In this document: positions 25,571 to 34,815 of the stretch, piece after piece
Position numbering within the stretch: position 1 is the first letter of the stretch
Layout of the letters: each line of letters starts with the position of its first letter
From: Chloroflexota bacterium
Lineage (GTDB): Bacteria; Chloroflexota; Anaerolineae; Anaerolineales; Villigracilaceae
DNA length: 58,949 nt
Direction of reading: 5' to 3'
Assembly: GCA_016866215.1 (NCBI GenBank)
Contig: VGNE01000021.1
Location: 1 to 58,949 of the forward strand
Made by a program: the position numbers and the translations under genes
Notes under the pieces: generated by a model
The model's input: only the letters and a program-made list of their open reading frames with translations
Database searches by the model: none
Told to the model about the DNA's origin: nothing

Positions 25571-28500
25571 TGACTTCCCAAAGACCTTCCCCGAAACGCA
25601 AGGTTTTCTCCCTGCCAGACGATAAGACCTTTCATCTTCTATTTAAAAATAATCCCATCCCGATGTGGGTGTACGATCTCAAAACACTGATTTTTCTGGA
25701 AGTCAACGATGCCGCGTTGGAAAAATACGGCTATGCACATGACGAATTCCTAAAATTGACCCTCAAAGACATCCGCCCAGCGGAAGATGTGGCGCGCCTG
25801 ACTAAAGACGTGAAGCAAAAACGTCCGGCTCTGCAACATTCGGGGGAATGGCGTCATCGTCTCAAAAATGGACGGGTGATCGACGTTGAGATCACCTCGC
25901 ATACAATGGAATTCGAGGGGCGCAAGGCCGCATTGGTAATGGCACAGGACATCACCGAACGAAAGCGGGCGGATGAGGCGCTGCGCCGCCGGGCCGAAGA
26001 GCTCGCAGCGCTCCAAGCCAATGTGCTCGAGATCGCCACGCCGCACGATCTACCTACCTTGCTCCAAACGGTTGTCGAGCGGGCGGCGCAGTTGTTGAAC
26101 GCTCGGGGCGGAGGCTTATACCTATGTGATCCGGACCGCAAGGAGGTGCGCTGCGTGGTGAGCTATAATACTTTGCTCGATTACACCGGCACGACCCTTG
26201 CATTTGGCGAGGGTGCGGCTGGCATTGTGGCTCAAAGCGGGAAACCATTGATCATTGATGATTATCGTGTATGGAACAAACGAGCCGTTGTCTACGAAGG
26301 GGAGCAGCCTTTCACTTGCATACTCAGTGTACCCATGATCTGGCAGAATCAGGTCATGGGAGTGATCCACATTCTGGACAATGTGGAAAGCAGACGTTTT
26401 ACGGAAACCGACCTGGCGCTGCTGACTTTATTTGCCAACCATGCGGCCATTGCCGTGGAGAATACCCGTTTGTATGAGACTGCGCAAAATGAGATCACCG
26501 AGCGGGTGCGGACGGAAGAAGAACTCCGCCATCGTGACGAACTCTTGAAAGAGATGAGCCGCATTGCCAGAATTGGCGCTTGGGAATTCGATGCCATGAC
26601 CGGTCAAGGTACCTGGTCGGAGGAGACTGCCAGAATCCATGATCTGGACCCCTCGCATAAAACCAATACTGAGATCGGCCTCAGCTTCTATCGGGATGAG
26701 TCACGTGCCAGGATCGAACAGGCCGTGCAGGAGGCTATCGAGCAGGGCAAGCCTTATGCGCTTGAACTGGAACTCGTCACTGCCAAGGGTATCCACAAAT
26801 GGGTACGGACAATTGGTCAGCCCATCCGGGAAGGGAATAAGGTGGTGAAGGTCAGAGGTACGTTCCAGGACATCACCGAGCAAGTACAGGCGGAAGAAAT
26901 GCTGCACGAGAGCGAAGCGCGTTACCGCTCTTTGTTCGAGAACATGATCGAAGGCTTTGCCTATTGCAAGATGATTTTCGAAGACAGTCAGCCGGTGGAT
27001 TTCATCTATCTGGATGTCAACAATGCCTTCGAAATCCAGACGGGCTTGAAAGATGTTGTTGGGAGAAGCGTCCTTGAAGTCATTCCAGGGATACGAGAAT
27101 CCAGCCCAGAGTTGTTCGATATCTATGGCAGAGTTGCTGCGACCGGCAGAGCAGAGCGATTCGAGATCTACCTGGAACCCCTGGCAATGTGGTTCTCCAT
27201 CTCGGTCTATAGCCCGCAAAAAGAGTATTTTGTCGCAGTATTCGATGTGATCACCGGGCGCAAGCAAGCAGAGCAGGCGCTGCAACAAAGGGCACGTGAA
27301 CTCCAGGCGCTTTACGAGATTTCCCTCATGGTCAGCGCTCAGACTTCTCTGGACAGTCTATTACCTGTAATAGTGAAACAGGCAGCCTCCCTGCTCGGAA
27401 CCGACAGTGCCAGTTTGTTCCTAATAGAGCCGGATGGAGGATCCCTCAAGCTGAGGGTTAGTCACAATCTCCCGCAGGAAAACATTGACATCACACTGAA
27501 ATTGGGTGAAGGCCTGGCCGGCCAGGTGGCGCAATGCGGTGAACCCATAAATGTGGAAGATTACCAAAACTGGTCAGGACGGGCGAATGTATTCAGCGAT
27601 ACTCCTTTCCGCCGTACTCTGGGCGTCCCACTGAACGTCAATGAGAGAGTGATCGGCGTGATCAATGTTTTAGATTTCAATCTCACAGGCCTATTTTCCA
27701 AAGAACAGGTGCAATTGATGAGACTTTTTGCCGATCAGGCGGCGCTGGCGATTGAAAGCGTGCGTCTGCACGAACAGGAACGCATGCGCCACCAGGAACT
27801 TGCCACGCTCTATGAATCGGCCATGACGATCAGTTCCAACCTTTCCTTGGAAATTGTGCTGAAAACTGTGGTGGAACAGACGGCCAGGGCCCTCAATGCC
27901 GAAGGGTGCGCACTGTCTTTCTGGGATCAGGAGCGGGATATTCTCACGACAATGGTGGACTACAGGAAGTTATCCCCTGACAAGGCGGATATTCCAGGAA
28001 CAACCTATTCTCTTAAAGATTACCCCGCCACGCGCCGCGCTTTCGAGACTCATCAACCCTTATTCCAATCGCGCAGTGACCCTCGAGCAGATCCGGCAGA
28101 ACTGGCTTTGATGGAAAGACTGGGTATGGGTACATTATTACTCCTGCCGGTGGTGACCCGCGATCAGGTCATTGGCCTGATGGAATTATATGAGACGGCA
28201 AACAAGGAACGCGTCTTTACAGAGGGTGAGATACGTTTGGCACAAAGTCTGTCTGCTCAGACCGCCATTTTTATTGACAACGCCCGCCTGTTCGAACATG
28301 CGGAACGCCGCTTGCGGCGCACCGAAGCTTTGCGCGCGATCGATGCGGCCATCACGGGCGGTAAGGATATTAATACAGTCTTTAATGTGATCTTTGACCA
28401 AACGTTTACTCAACTGGGTGTGGATGCGGCGGTCATTCTTTTGTATGATCCAACGGAACAGGTGCTGAAGTATGCCAATGAGCGTGGTTTCCGCACTGTG

Positions 28501-29410
28501 GCCCTGCAGCATACACACCTGCTGCTTGGAGAAGGGTACGCGGGTCGTATAGCGTTGGGTCGCCAGATGATACACATCCCAAACCTTCAAGGACGGCAGA
28601 CGGATTTTCTGCGTTCCCCCACTTTCTCTGAGGAGGGGTTTATTTCTTATTTCGGCGTCCCTCTGATTGCCAAAGGCGAGATCAAAGGTGTGCTGGAAGT
28701 CTTTCACCGCACCGCCTTCGAGGCCGAGACTGAGTGGCTGAACTTTCTGGAAACACTGGCCGGGCAGGCGGCCATTGCGGTGGACAATGCAACCCTCTTC
28801 AAAGACCTGCAGCTTTCAAATATTGAATTAAGCACGGCCTACGATGCCACCATCACAGGCTGGTCGCATGCCATGGACCTGAGAGACGAGGAGACCGAGA
28901 ACCACACCCTGCGCGTCACCGAGATGACCGAGCGCCTGGCGCGGAGGATGGGCATCGGCGATGCCGAACTTGTCCACATCCGCCGCGGCAGCCTGCTGCA
29001 CGATATCGGCAAGATCGGCGTTCCGGATGACATTCTGCACAAACCCGGAAAACTGACCGATGAGGAGTGGGTGCACATGAGGCAGCACCCGCAGTCTGCC
29101 CACGACATGCTGGCGCCCATTGCATATCTCCGCCCGGCGATGGATATTTCCCTATTGCCACCACGAAAAATGGGATGGCACCGGCTACCCGCGCGGCTTG
29201 AAGGGCGAACAGATCCCCCTGGCAGCGCGCATCTTCGCGGTGGTGGACGTGTACGACGCGCTCACATCCGATCGCCCCTACCGCAAGGCGTGGTCAAAGA
29301 AAAAAACGCTTGAGTACATTCGAGAACAGTCTGGCATCCATTTTGACCCCGCCGTGGTGGCTGCGTTTTTGGAAGCTATGTCCGCTGCCCCGAAGAAAAA
29401 GACGGCTTAA
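25570..29410 (+). CDS. PAS/GAF multi-sensor HD-GYP phosphodiesterase, frameshifted
   Basis: About 1280 residues if the frame is restored. Order: PAS (~15-135), GAF (~150-305), PAS (~325-440), PAS (~450-560), GAF (~580-730), GAF (~745-905), GAF (~925-1070) and HD-GYP (~1090-end). The HD pair is at residues 1144-1145 (LLHDIGKIG). The second half of the HD-GYP site, HHEKWDGTGYPRGLKGEQIP, is only in the next frame: an extra T in the TTT at 29147-29149 makes the annotated frame end at 29313 with nonsense residues, while the true ending reads to 29410. HD-GYP domains hydrolyse c-di-GMP to GMP. The start codon overlaps the cyclase stop, placing opposing activities in one operon. The shift may be a real mutation or a homopolymer error. 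Confidence 0.9.
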
Positions 29411-29436
29411 ATTCAAGTGGTAAGTATTGCACTCTT

Positions 29437-29510
29437 CCCTCACCCCGAATATGACGCTTTCTCGCGGCGGCGGCTTCCCCCTCTCCCTTCGGGAGAGGGC
29501 AGGGTGAGGG
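29437..29510. repeat. Nested palindromic repeat, terminator-like
   Basis: CCCTCACCC (29437-29445) pairs with GGGTGAGGG (29502-29510), and inside it CCCTCTCCC pairs with GGGAGAGGG around a TTC loop (29478-29499). A CTTTTC tract follows. It may end the c-di-GMP operon and is of the REP type found elsewhere in the window. Confidence 0.6.
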
Positions 29511-29599
29511 CTTTTCAAGACATTCCGCGTTTTGGCTGGAATTCATCTACAACCTTTGGTAGTGGTTGAATTGTAAGTGATGCCAATGAGCGGCTTTCG

Positions 29600-29695
29600 A
29601 TCTTGGAACGCGAATGGCACGAATTGGCGAATTTCACGAATAAATTTAGAGAAATTCGCGGCATTCGCCCATTCGCAAAATTCGCGTTGAAGGCT
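29600..29695. repeat. Imperfect inverted repeat rich in GCGAAT/ATTCGC
   Basis: Copies of gcgaat, acgaatt and their complements (attcgc, attcgcg) alternate on both sides of an AT-rich centre at about 29640-29655. No gene is seen from 29411 to 29788; this repeat fills much of it. Confidence 0.45.
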
Positions 29696-29788
29696 GTCAC
29701 TTACTTTGTGACCACCACCCAACCTTTTAGTGCACCCAGGGGATTGAATCAATGATAAAAACAATTGCAAAGCTCTTATAATGACCAC

Positions 29789-30937
29789 ATGTTCAATCTC
29801 AAAGGACACTTTCTGCTCGACCCGTCTGTCGTTTTTCTAAATCACGGCTCCTTCGGCGCGACTCCCAAACCTGTTTTCAAAGAATATCAACGCTGGCAAA
29901 GAGAACTTGAAAATCAGCCCGTTGAATTTTTGGGCAGGCGGCACACGGACCTCATGCGGTTTTCGCGTGAATTGCTTGGAAAATATCTCGGAACAAGCGC
30001 GGAGAATCTGGTCTATACACAAAATGCGACGATTGCCTTGAACATCGCGGCGCGTTCGCTGGAATTGGGCGCGGGCGACGAGGTGTTGTCCACAAACCAT
30101 GAATATGGCGCACTGGACCGCACCTGGCGGTTTCTTGCAAAGGAACGTGGATTTACATATATCAACCAGCCTGTTGACTTGACTTCGCAGGAGGCTTGGG
30201 TTGAATCGTTGTGGCGAGGTGTGACCTCGCATACCCGTGTGGTTTTTCTAAGCCATATCACTTCACCGACGGCGACGATTTTCCCCGTTGAAAAGATCAT
30301 TCAACTTGCGCGCGCGAAAGGCATCCTCACGATCATTGATGGGGCGCATGTGCCGGGTCAATTGCCGCTTCAACTCGATACGCTTGGCGCGGATTTTTAT
30401 GGCGGTAATTTGCATAAATGGCTGTGCGCGCCGAAGGGCGCGGGATTTTTATATGCACGCCCTGAGATTCAGCATTTGCTCAAGCCGCTGGTCGTTTCAT
30501 GGGGATATGAATCCGAAACTCCGAGCGGCTCCGCTTTCATTGACCAGCATGAGTGGTGGGGCACGCGTGATCTTGCCGCATTTTTATCTGTCCCTGCGGC
30601 GATTGAATTTCAGGAAAAGCATGATTGGGTTAAAGTGCGAAGCGACTGTCATCAATTGGCAATTGAGACCTGGGGCAGGATCAACGCATTAACAGGACTG
30701 ACTCCGCTTCATGCAACGCGCTCCGCTGACGGTTGGTTCGCCCAGATGACAGTATCTCCGCTCCCAGCCCAGACTGACATCATCGCTCTCAAGAAAAGAC
30801 TGTACGATGAATACCGCATCGAAATTCCGCTGATCGACTGGCACGGGATCAAATTAATCCGCCTGTCCGTCCAGGGATATAATACAAGGCGCGATATGGA
30901 TGCTTTGCTGAATGCCTTGAAGAAATTACTGGCCTGA
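29789..30937 (+). CDS. Class V aminotransferase-fold PLP enzyme (isopenicillin-N epimerase-like)
   Basis: A 382-residue fold-type I PLP enzyme. The N-terminal FLLDPSVVFLNHGSFGATP is typical of the isopenicillin-N epimerase/cysteine desulfurase-like group. DGAHVPGQLPL contains the Asp that holds the pyridine nitrogen, and the Schiff-base Lys is in GGNLHKWLCAPKG. The C-terminal half (WWGTRDLAAFLSVPAA, IRLSVQGYNT) is complete. ATG 29789 is preferred over 29765 because the family homology begins right after it. Substrate is unknown. It stands alone between two repeat-rich gaps. Confidence 0.9.
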   Translation: MFNLKGHFLLDPSVVFLNHGSFGATPKPVFKEYQRWQRELENQPVEFLGRRHTDLMRFSRELLGKYLGTSAENLVYTQNATIALNIAARSLELGAGDEVLSTNHEYGALDRTWRFLAKERGFTYINQPVDLTSQEAWVESLWRGVTSHTRVVFLSHITSPTATIFPVEKIIQLARAKGILTIIDGAHVPGQLPLQLDTLGADFYGGNLHKWLCAPKGAGFLYARPEIQHLLKPLVVSWGYESETPSGSAFIDQHEWWGTRDLAAFLSVPAAIEFQEKHDWVKVRSDCHQLAIETWGRINALTGLTPLHATRSADGWFAQMTVSPLPAQTDIIALKKRLYDEYRIEIPLIDWHGIKLIRLSVQGYNTRRDMDALLNALKKLLA

Positions 30938-30966
30938 AATTAAAAGCCAGACGTATTTATGACTTT

Positions 30967-31133
30967 ACTGCAAAAAACCTGTTCTCACCGCGAAGGGATG
31001 AAGACCGCGAAGATTTTCAAGGGGAAGTTCAAGAATCTAAAGAACATCTCCGAGTTTTTTGGTTTCTCTTCGCGGTCAATAAAATTCCTTCGCGCCCTTC
31101 GCTTCTTCGCGGTAAAAAGAGTGTTTTTGCAGT
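30967..31133. repeat. Long imperfect inverted repeat
   Basis: ACTGCAAAAA near 30967 pairs with TTTTTGCAGT ending at 31133, and inner arms share accgcgaag/cttcgcggt blocks several times. The element fills the gap between the aminotransferase and CAP genes and ends just before the CAP start codon. It could be a non-autonomous mobile element (MITE-like), but no target-site duplication is clear. Confidence 0.55.
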
Positions 31134-31143
31134 GGACACATTT

Positions 31144-32246
31144 ATGAGAAAGAAAATCAACCATATCATTTTCCTCTCGTTCCTTTTGCTGACATTTCCC
31201 CCTTCGGGGACGATGCGACACGGCTCACATAGTCCCGGTGCTCTTTCGGGAGTGCGAGCCTTTAGCCTGTCGCCGCCAAAAGAGGTAGCTGCGCGTCCCA
31301 AGCCACAAAGCCAGATCGCTTCGTCCAGTCAGTTAATTGAAGCAGTCAATAATTTACGCATCTCCTATGGATTGCTTCCTTTGGTTACACATGCCATTCT
31401 GATGCAGTCTGCACAATCGCAGGCCGATTACATGGCCGCCACCGGGCAGGTGACACATTCCAGGCCGGGCGGGATGAGTTACACCCAGCAATTGCTATCG
31501 CTTGGATTCCCGCTTGCAGGCGATCTTTCTCTTGGTGGTTTTCGCGCTGAGAATATTTTGAGCAGCAATGGCCCGCTCGTGTGGGATGGAGTCCCGCCGG
31601 GTTGGCAGGACGCTGCTCACATGAATACCATGCTTTCACAAAATTTTACACATATCGGTGCAGGAATTTCCCAGGGATCGCAGGGCTATTATTATGCAGT
31701 GGATACGGCCGCCGTAACTGGCAGTGGTCAAATGCAGGAAAGCGCCTCCACCATTCTTGGCAGCGCCCCCGGCGGATCCGGGGCAGCGGCGGGTGTCAGT
31801 CAATATATGGTGCCTGTGAGTATAAGCACCTCCCGCCCGGATGGAGATGTCTTCCATAAAGTGCAATATGGACAATCTTTATGAGTATTGCCATTGCTTA
31901 TGACACAACCATAAAAAATATTCAGGCATTGAACAACCTCAGCCAGGATCTGGTCATATACCAGGGACAGGAATTGCTGGTGCAAAAAGCCGCCACACAG
32001 CCAGCCCCTTCGATACCCTCGGCAGCTCCGTCACCGCAGTTTACAGCAACAGCAGTTCCCTCAACCGCCGCAATTCCTGAAGTGGTTGTCCCAACAGGCT
32101 CGGATGCAACTGCCACTCAAGAGACGGTGGATTTTGTCGAGAAAGATTCAAAACCAGTCTCATCACAATTTTTAGTTGTTCTATTGATCATCGCATCCTT
32201 TGTTGGCGCGGGCGTGGCAGTCTGGCTGATCCGCGACCCGAAATAA
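31144..32246 (+). CDS. CAP-domain (SCP/Tpx-1-like) and LysM protein, membrane-anchored, frameshifted
   Basis: An exported protein of about 367 residues if the frame is restored. Order: signal peptide, a short repeat-derived segment, CAP domain (residues ~60-200; LIEAVNNLRISYGLLPL, then QSQADYMAATGQVTHS and NFTHIGAGISQGSQGYYY), LysM domain that would bind peptidoglycan (VFHKVQYGQSL-WSIAIAYDTTIKNIQALNNL), a Pro/Ala-rich spacer and a C-terminal membrane helix (FLVVLLIIASFVGAGVAVWLI). The frame breaks inside LysM: TTATGAGT at 31879-31886 would read L-W-S if one G were added, but as given there is a TGA at 31882-31884. A frame for the rest opens at 31881. Start 31144 or 31132; 31144 is preferred. 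Confidence 0.85.
31201..31260 (+). repeat. Family A repeat inside the CAP gene
   Basis: Contains the acacggctcacatagTCCCGGTG element and the following CTTTCGGGAG arm, the same as the intergenic copies at 32430-32470 and 50935-50968. It is translated in frame just after the signal peptide. Confidence 0.7.
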
Positions 32247-32261
32247 AATTATGCGTCCGCC

Positions 32262-32480
32262 CTCCTCGCGAGCGGAGTGAGGACAGCTGTTCCGTCCGAA
32301 CGAAGCGTCGTCCTGACGGTTCGACTTTCGCTCACCGTGTCGAAGGGTCGAAGCGCTTTCCGCCACAAGTTTCATCCGCTTCGATGAACTGTCCTTCGAC
32401 TGCGCCGCACAATTACCAAGAGCGTGCGGCTCCGCTCACATCGTCCCGATGTTCTTTCGGGAGGACGAAGACTCGCAATG
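32262..32480. repeat. Composite repeat region (family A plus GTCGAAGG boxes)
   Basis: Gene-free stretch between the CAP and patatin genes, made of repeated CGAGCGGAGTGAGGA, GTGTCGAAGG and TCCCGATG/CTTTCGGGAG elements in both orientations. A very similar composite lies at 33478-33725 and 50808-50972. Confidence 0.65.
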
Positions 32481-32546
32481 ACATAAATACTCGAAAAGGT
32501 ATAATCCCTTTCGTTCACGCTGTCTACCAATACGGCATAACTGCGC

Positions 32547-32586
32547 AACTATCAAACTATCAAACTATCAAACCATCAAACTATGG
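32547..32586 (+). repeat. 8-bp tandem repeat running into a start codon
   Basis: Five copies of an AACTATCA unit (three exact, one with T to C, the last ending in ATGG). The last unit contains the patatin ATG (32583). No ribosome binding site is visible, as the repeat occupies that position. Confidence 0.8.
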
Positions 32587-33461
32587 AAATTACATTAGCG
32601 TTAGGCGGCGGTGGAGCCAAGGGAAATGCTCATATCGGCGTACTTCGACGACTCGAAAAAGAGGGATATAGAATCCGCTCGGTTGCAGGGACAAGCTTTG
32701 GCGGCCTCGTCGCCATTTTTTATGCATTGGGATATTCGCCATCTAAATTGATGGATATTTTTGAAGCCGTTGACCAAAGCCGCTTATATGGGCGAAGCGC
32801 TGAAGATGGTCCATCCTTACTTGGGCTTTCAGGCGTTCGAAAGTGGCTGGATCAAACCGTAGGCGGGAAAACTTTTGATGATTTGTCCATTCCATGCGCA
32901 GTCACAGCAGTAGATGCTAAAACAGGCGGCGAGGTGATCATCACAAAAGGCTGGTTGAAGGACGCTATTCTGGCTACGATTGCATTGCCTGGAATTTTTC
33001 CGACACATCACTTGAACGAATGGGAGCTGATGGATGGCGGGGTTTTGAACCCGGTGCCTGTCTCGGTGGCGCGCATTTTATCCCCAGATCTCCCCATTGT
33101 TGCAGTTGTACTTAATGATCCGATGGATAAACCAGTACGTACCTATAGAATTCCCCTGCCGAGCATGCTTCCACGTGTGTTTACGAACCGCATCACTCGC
33201 TTGAATATCGCCCGATCTTTTGATATATTCATGCGTGGGGTTGAAGTCGGGAGCCGCGCTGTGGCGAAATATCGTTTGGAATTGGATAAACCAGACGTCA
33301 TCATCCGCCCGAAAGTGCAAGGGATCGACTTGCTTGATATTGTGGTTGTTCGTGACGTAGCACAACTTGGCGAGGATGCGGTCAAAGAAATGTTACCGCA
33401 GCTCAAACGCGCAGTCTCATGGCAAAGGCGTGTCGGAAAAAAGCTATTTGGATCAAATTAA
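32583..33461 (+). CDS. Patatin-like phospholipase
   Basis: A 292-residue lipid hydrolase of the bacterial patatin/RssA-like type. The oxyanion hole GGGGAKG is at residues ~8-14, the nucleophile elbow GTSFG (G-x-S-x-G) at ~40-44, and the catalytic Asp in MDGGVLNPVP (~150). No signal peptide, so it should act at the inner face of the membrane. The start lies at the end of a five-copy 8-bp tandem repeat, and no Shine-Dalgarno sequence is seen, so repeat number could influence translation. Both flanks are repeat regions; it is not in an obvious operon. Confidence 0.93.
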   Translation: MEITLALGGGGAKGNAHIGVLRRLEKEGYRIRSVAGTSFGGLVAIFYALGYSPSKLMDIFEAVDQSRLYGRSAEDGPSLLGLSGVRKWLDQTVGGKTFDDLSIPCAVTAVDAKTGGEVIITKGWLKDAILATIALPGIFPTHHLNEWELMDGGVLNPVPVSVARILSPDLPIVAVVLNDPMDKPVRTYRIPLPSMLPRVFTNRITRLNIARSFDIFMRGVEVGSRAVAKYRLELDKPDVIIRPKVQGIDLLDIVVVRDVAQLGEDAVKEMLPQLKRAVSWQRRVGKKLFGSN

Positions 33462-33477
33462 TATTTGATGAGACGCA

Positions 33478-33725
33478 TCATCCTGCAGGCGTCATCCTGA
33501 CGGCCCAGCTCGCTTCGCGGCTCACCGTGTCGAAGGGGTTACATTGTCAGGACTTTCGCTTGTCATTCTGAGCGAAGCGACACTCCCTGGCACTGCCCGC
33601 CACATCGTCCCGACGTTTTTTCGGGAGTGCAGGTGGGAATCTCTACGATTGTCTCAGAGACCCTTCGCTCGCCCCTTCACTTCGTTCAGGGCTTCGGCTC
33701 AGGGTGACATGGAAAAGCAGGGTTG
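33478..33725. repeat. Composite repeat region downstream of the patatin gene
   Basis: Gene-free. Holds a family A unit (33601-33635), GTGTCGAAGG boxes, CATTCTGAGCGAAG boxes and a closing CTTCGGCTCAGGGTGACAT element, in the same order and style as 32262-32480. Confidence 0.65.
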
Positions 33726-33794
33726 AGCGAAAGTCCTAATTGTGAAAAGTCTTTAATTACAGCAACCTGCGGATGTTTTGGGTAAAGTGAGTCA

Positions 33795-34022
33795 ATGAGT
33801 CGTGATCTACGCAAATATATGAAAGATACAAACACGCGCATTTTGATCAGCGCGTTTATATTGTTGTTCATCGTAGGGCTTGGATTGATCTGGGCTGTCT
33901 ATGGTTTCAGCGCGGCAGTTTCGGGATTTCTTTGCCTGCTTGGCGCGACCGTCCCCATTGCTTTGATTTTCCTGGCCTTGTTTGGGCTGGATTGGATCGT
34001 AAAACGTGCAAACCGCGATTAA
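33795..34022 (+). CDS. Small two-helix membrane protein
   Basis: A 75-residue protein with a short basic N-terminus and two predicted membrane helices (residues ~15-35 and ~42-65) joined by a tight turn. No family recognised. Its last 17 bases overlap the GTG start of the esterase gene in another frame, which argues that it is real and translationally coupled. Confidence 0.6.
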   Translation: MSRDLRKYMKDTNTRILISAFILLFIVGLGLIWAVYGFSAAVSGFLCLLGATVPIALIFLALFGLDWIVKRANRD

Positions 34023-34707
34023 CACCGAACTCATTGCATTCGACAACTGGACATTACGTGTTCGTCCATCGCAATCCGCAAACCCGCGCCTGCTCCTGCT
34101 CATTCACGGTTGGACGGGCGACGAAAATTCCATGTGGGTCTTCACTCGCGGATTTTCACCAGACTATTGGATGATGGCGCCTCGTGCACCTCATCCTGCC
34201 GAGCCAAGTGGATTCTCCTGGCGCCCGCCTCGTGGGACGATTCGACACGCTCAAGGCGGCGACTTTGGTGTGCCCAGCCTCGAGTCGCTATTGCCCTCCG
34301 TCGAGGCGCTGATGCTCCTCATTGACCAGTACTCTGCTTCGGTTAAGTTGGATGCGAGGCAATTCGATTTATTCGGTTTCAGTCAGGGCGCGGCGATGGT
34401 CAATTTAATTGGATTGTTATATCCGCACAGAGTCCGCAAGGTGGGTGTGCTGGCGGGATTTATGCCGCCTGGCGTGAATGATTTGATTTCGAAAAAACCA
34501 CTGGTTGGGAAAAATATATTTGTTGCGCATGGTACGCAGGATCAAAAGGTGCCTGTTGATCTTGCGCGGGCTTCCATTGACTTGTTGGAGCAGGCCGGTG
34601 CGCACATAACATATTGCGAAGATGAAGCTGGACATAAGCTGAGCGCCAATTGCCTGCGCGCCCTGGAAGATTATCTTTCTTCTCCCGAGGGGGCGGTTAA
34701 AGATTAG
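34006..34707 (+). CDS. Alpha/beta hydrolase, phospholipase/carboxylesterase type
   Basis: A 233-residue cytoplasmic serine hydrolase. The oxyanion region LLLLIHGWTGDE, the nucleophile GFSQGAA (~127-133), the Asp in VAHGTQDQKVP (~184) and the His in DEAGHKLS (~215) complete the catalytic triad of the carboxylesterase/lysophospholipase family. It starts with GTG inside the end of the small membrane protein gene. Natural substrate unknown; short-chain esters or lysophospholipids are usual. Confidence 0.9.
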   Translation: MQTAINTELIAFDNWTLRVRPSQSANPRLLLLIHGWTGDENSMWVFTRGFSPDYWMMAPRAPHPAEPSGFSWRPPRGTIRHAQGGDFGVPSLESLLPSVEALMLLIDQYSASVKLDARQFDLFGFSQGAAMVNLIGLLYPHRVRKVGVLAGFMPPGVNDLISKKPLVGKNIFVAHGTQDQKVPVDLARASIDLLEQAGAHITYCEDEAGHKLSANCLRALEDYLSSPEGAVKD

Positions 34708-34815
34708 TCCATTCTCACAAGTCCGTTGACGTTGATTTTGTTTGCAGGTATGCTTGTAAAACAGTTTAGCGCGACATAAATGTCGCGGTACGATTTTTAT
34801 AGTAAAAGGTGCATG

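Noticed and set aside
32262-33725. Possible CRISPR array because of recurring boxes
   Set aside because: Repeats occur in both orientations with irregular spacing and no uniform spacers; no cas gene is present.
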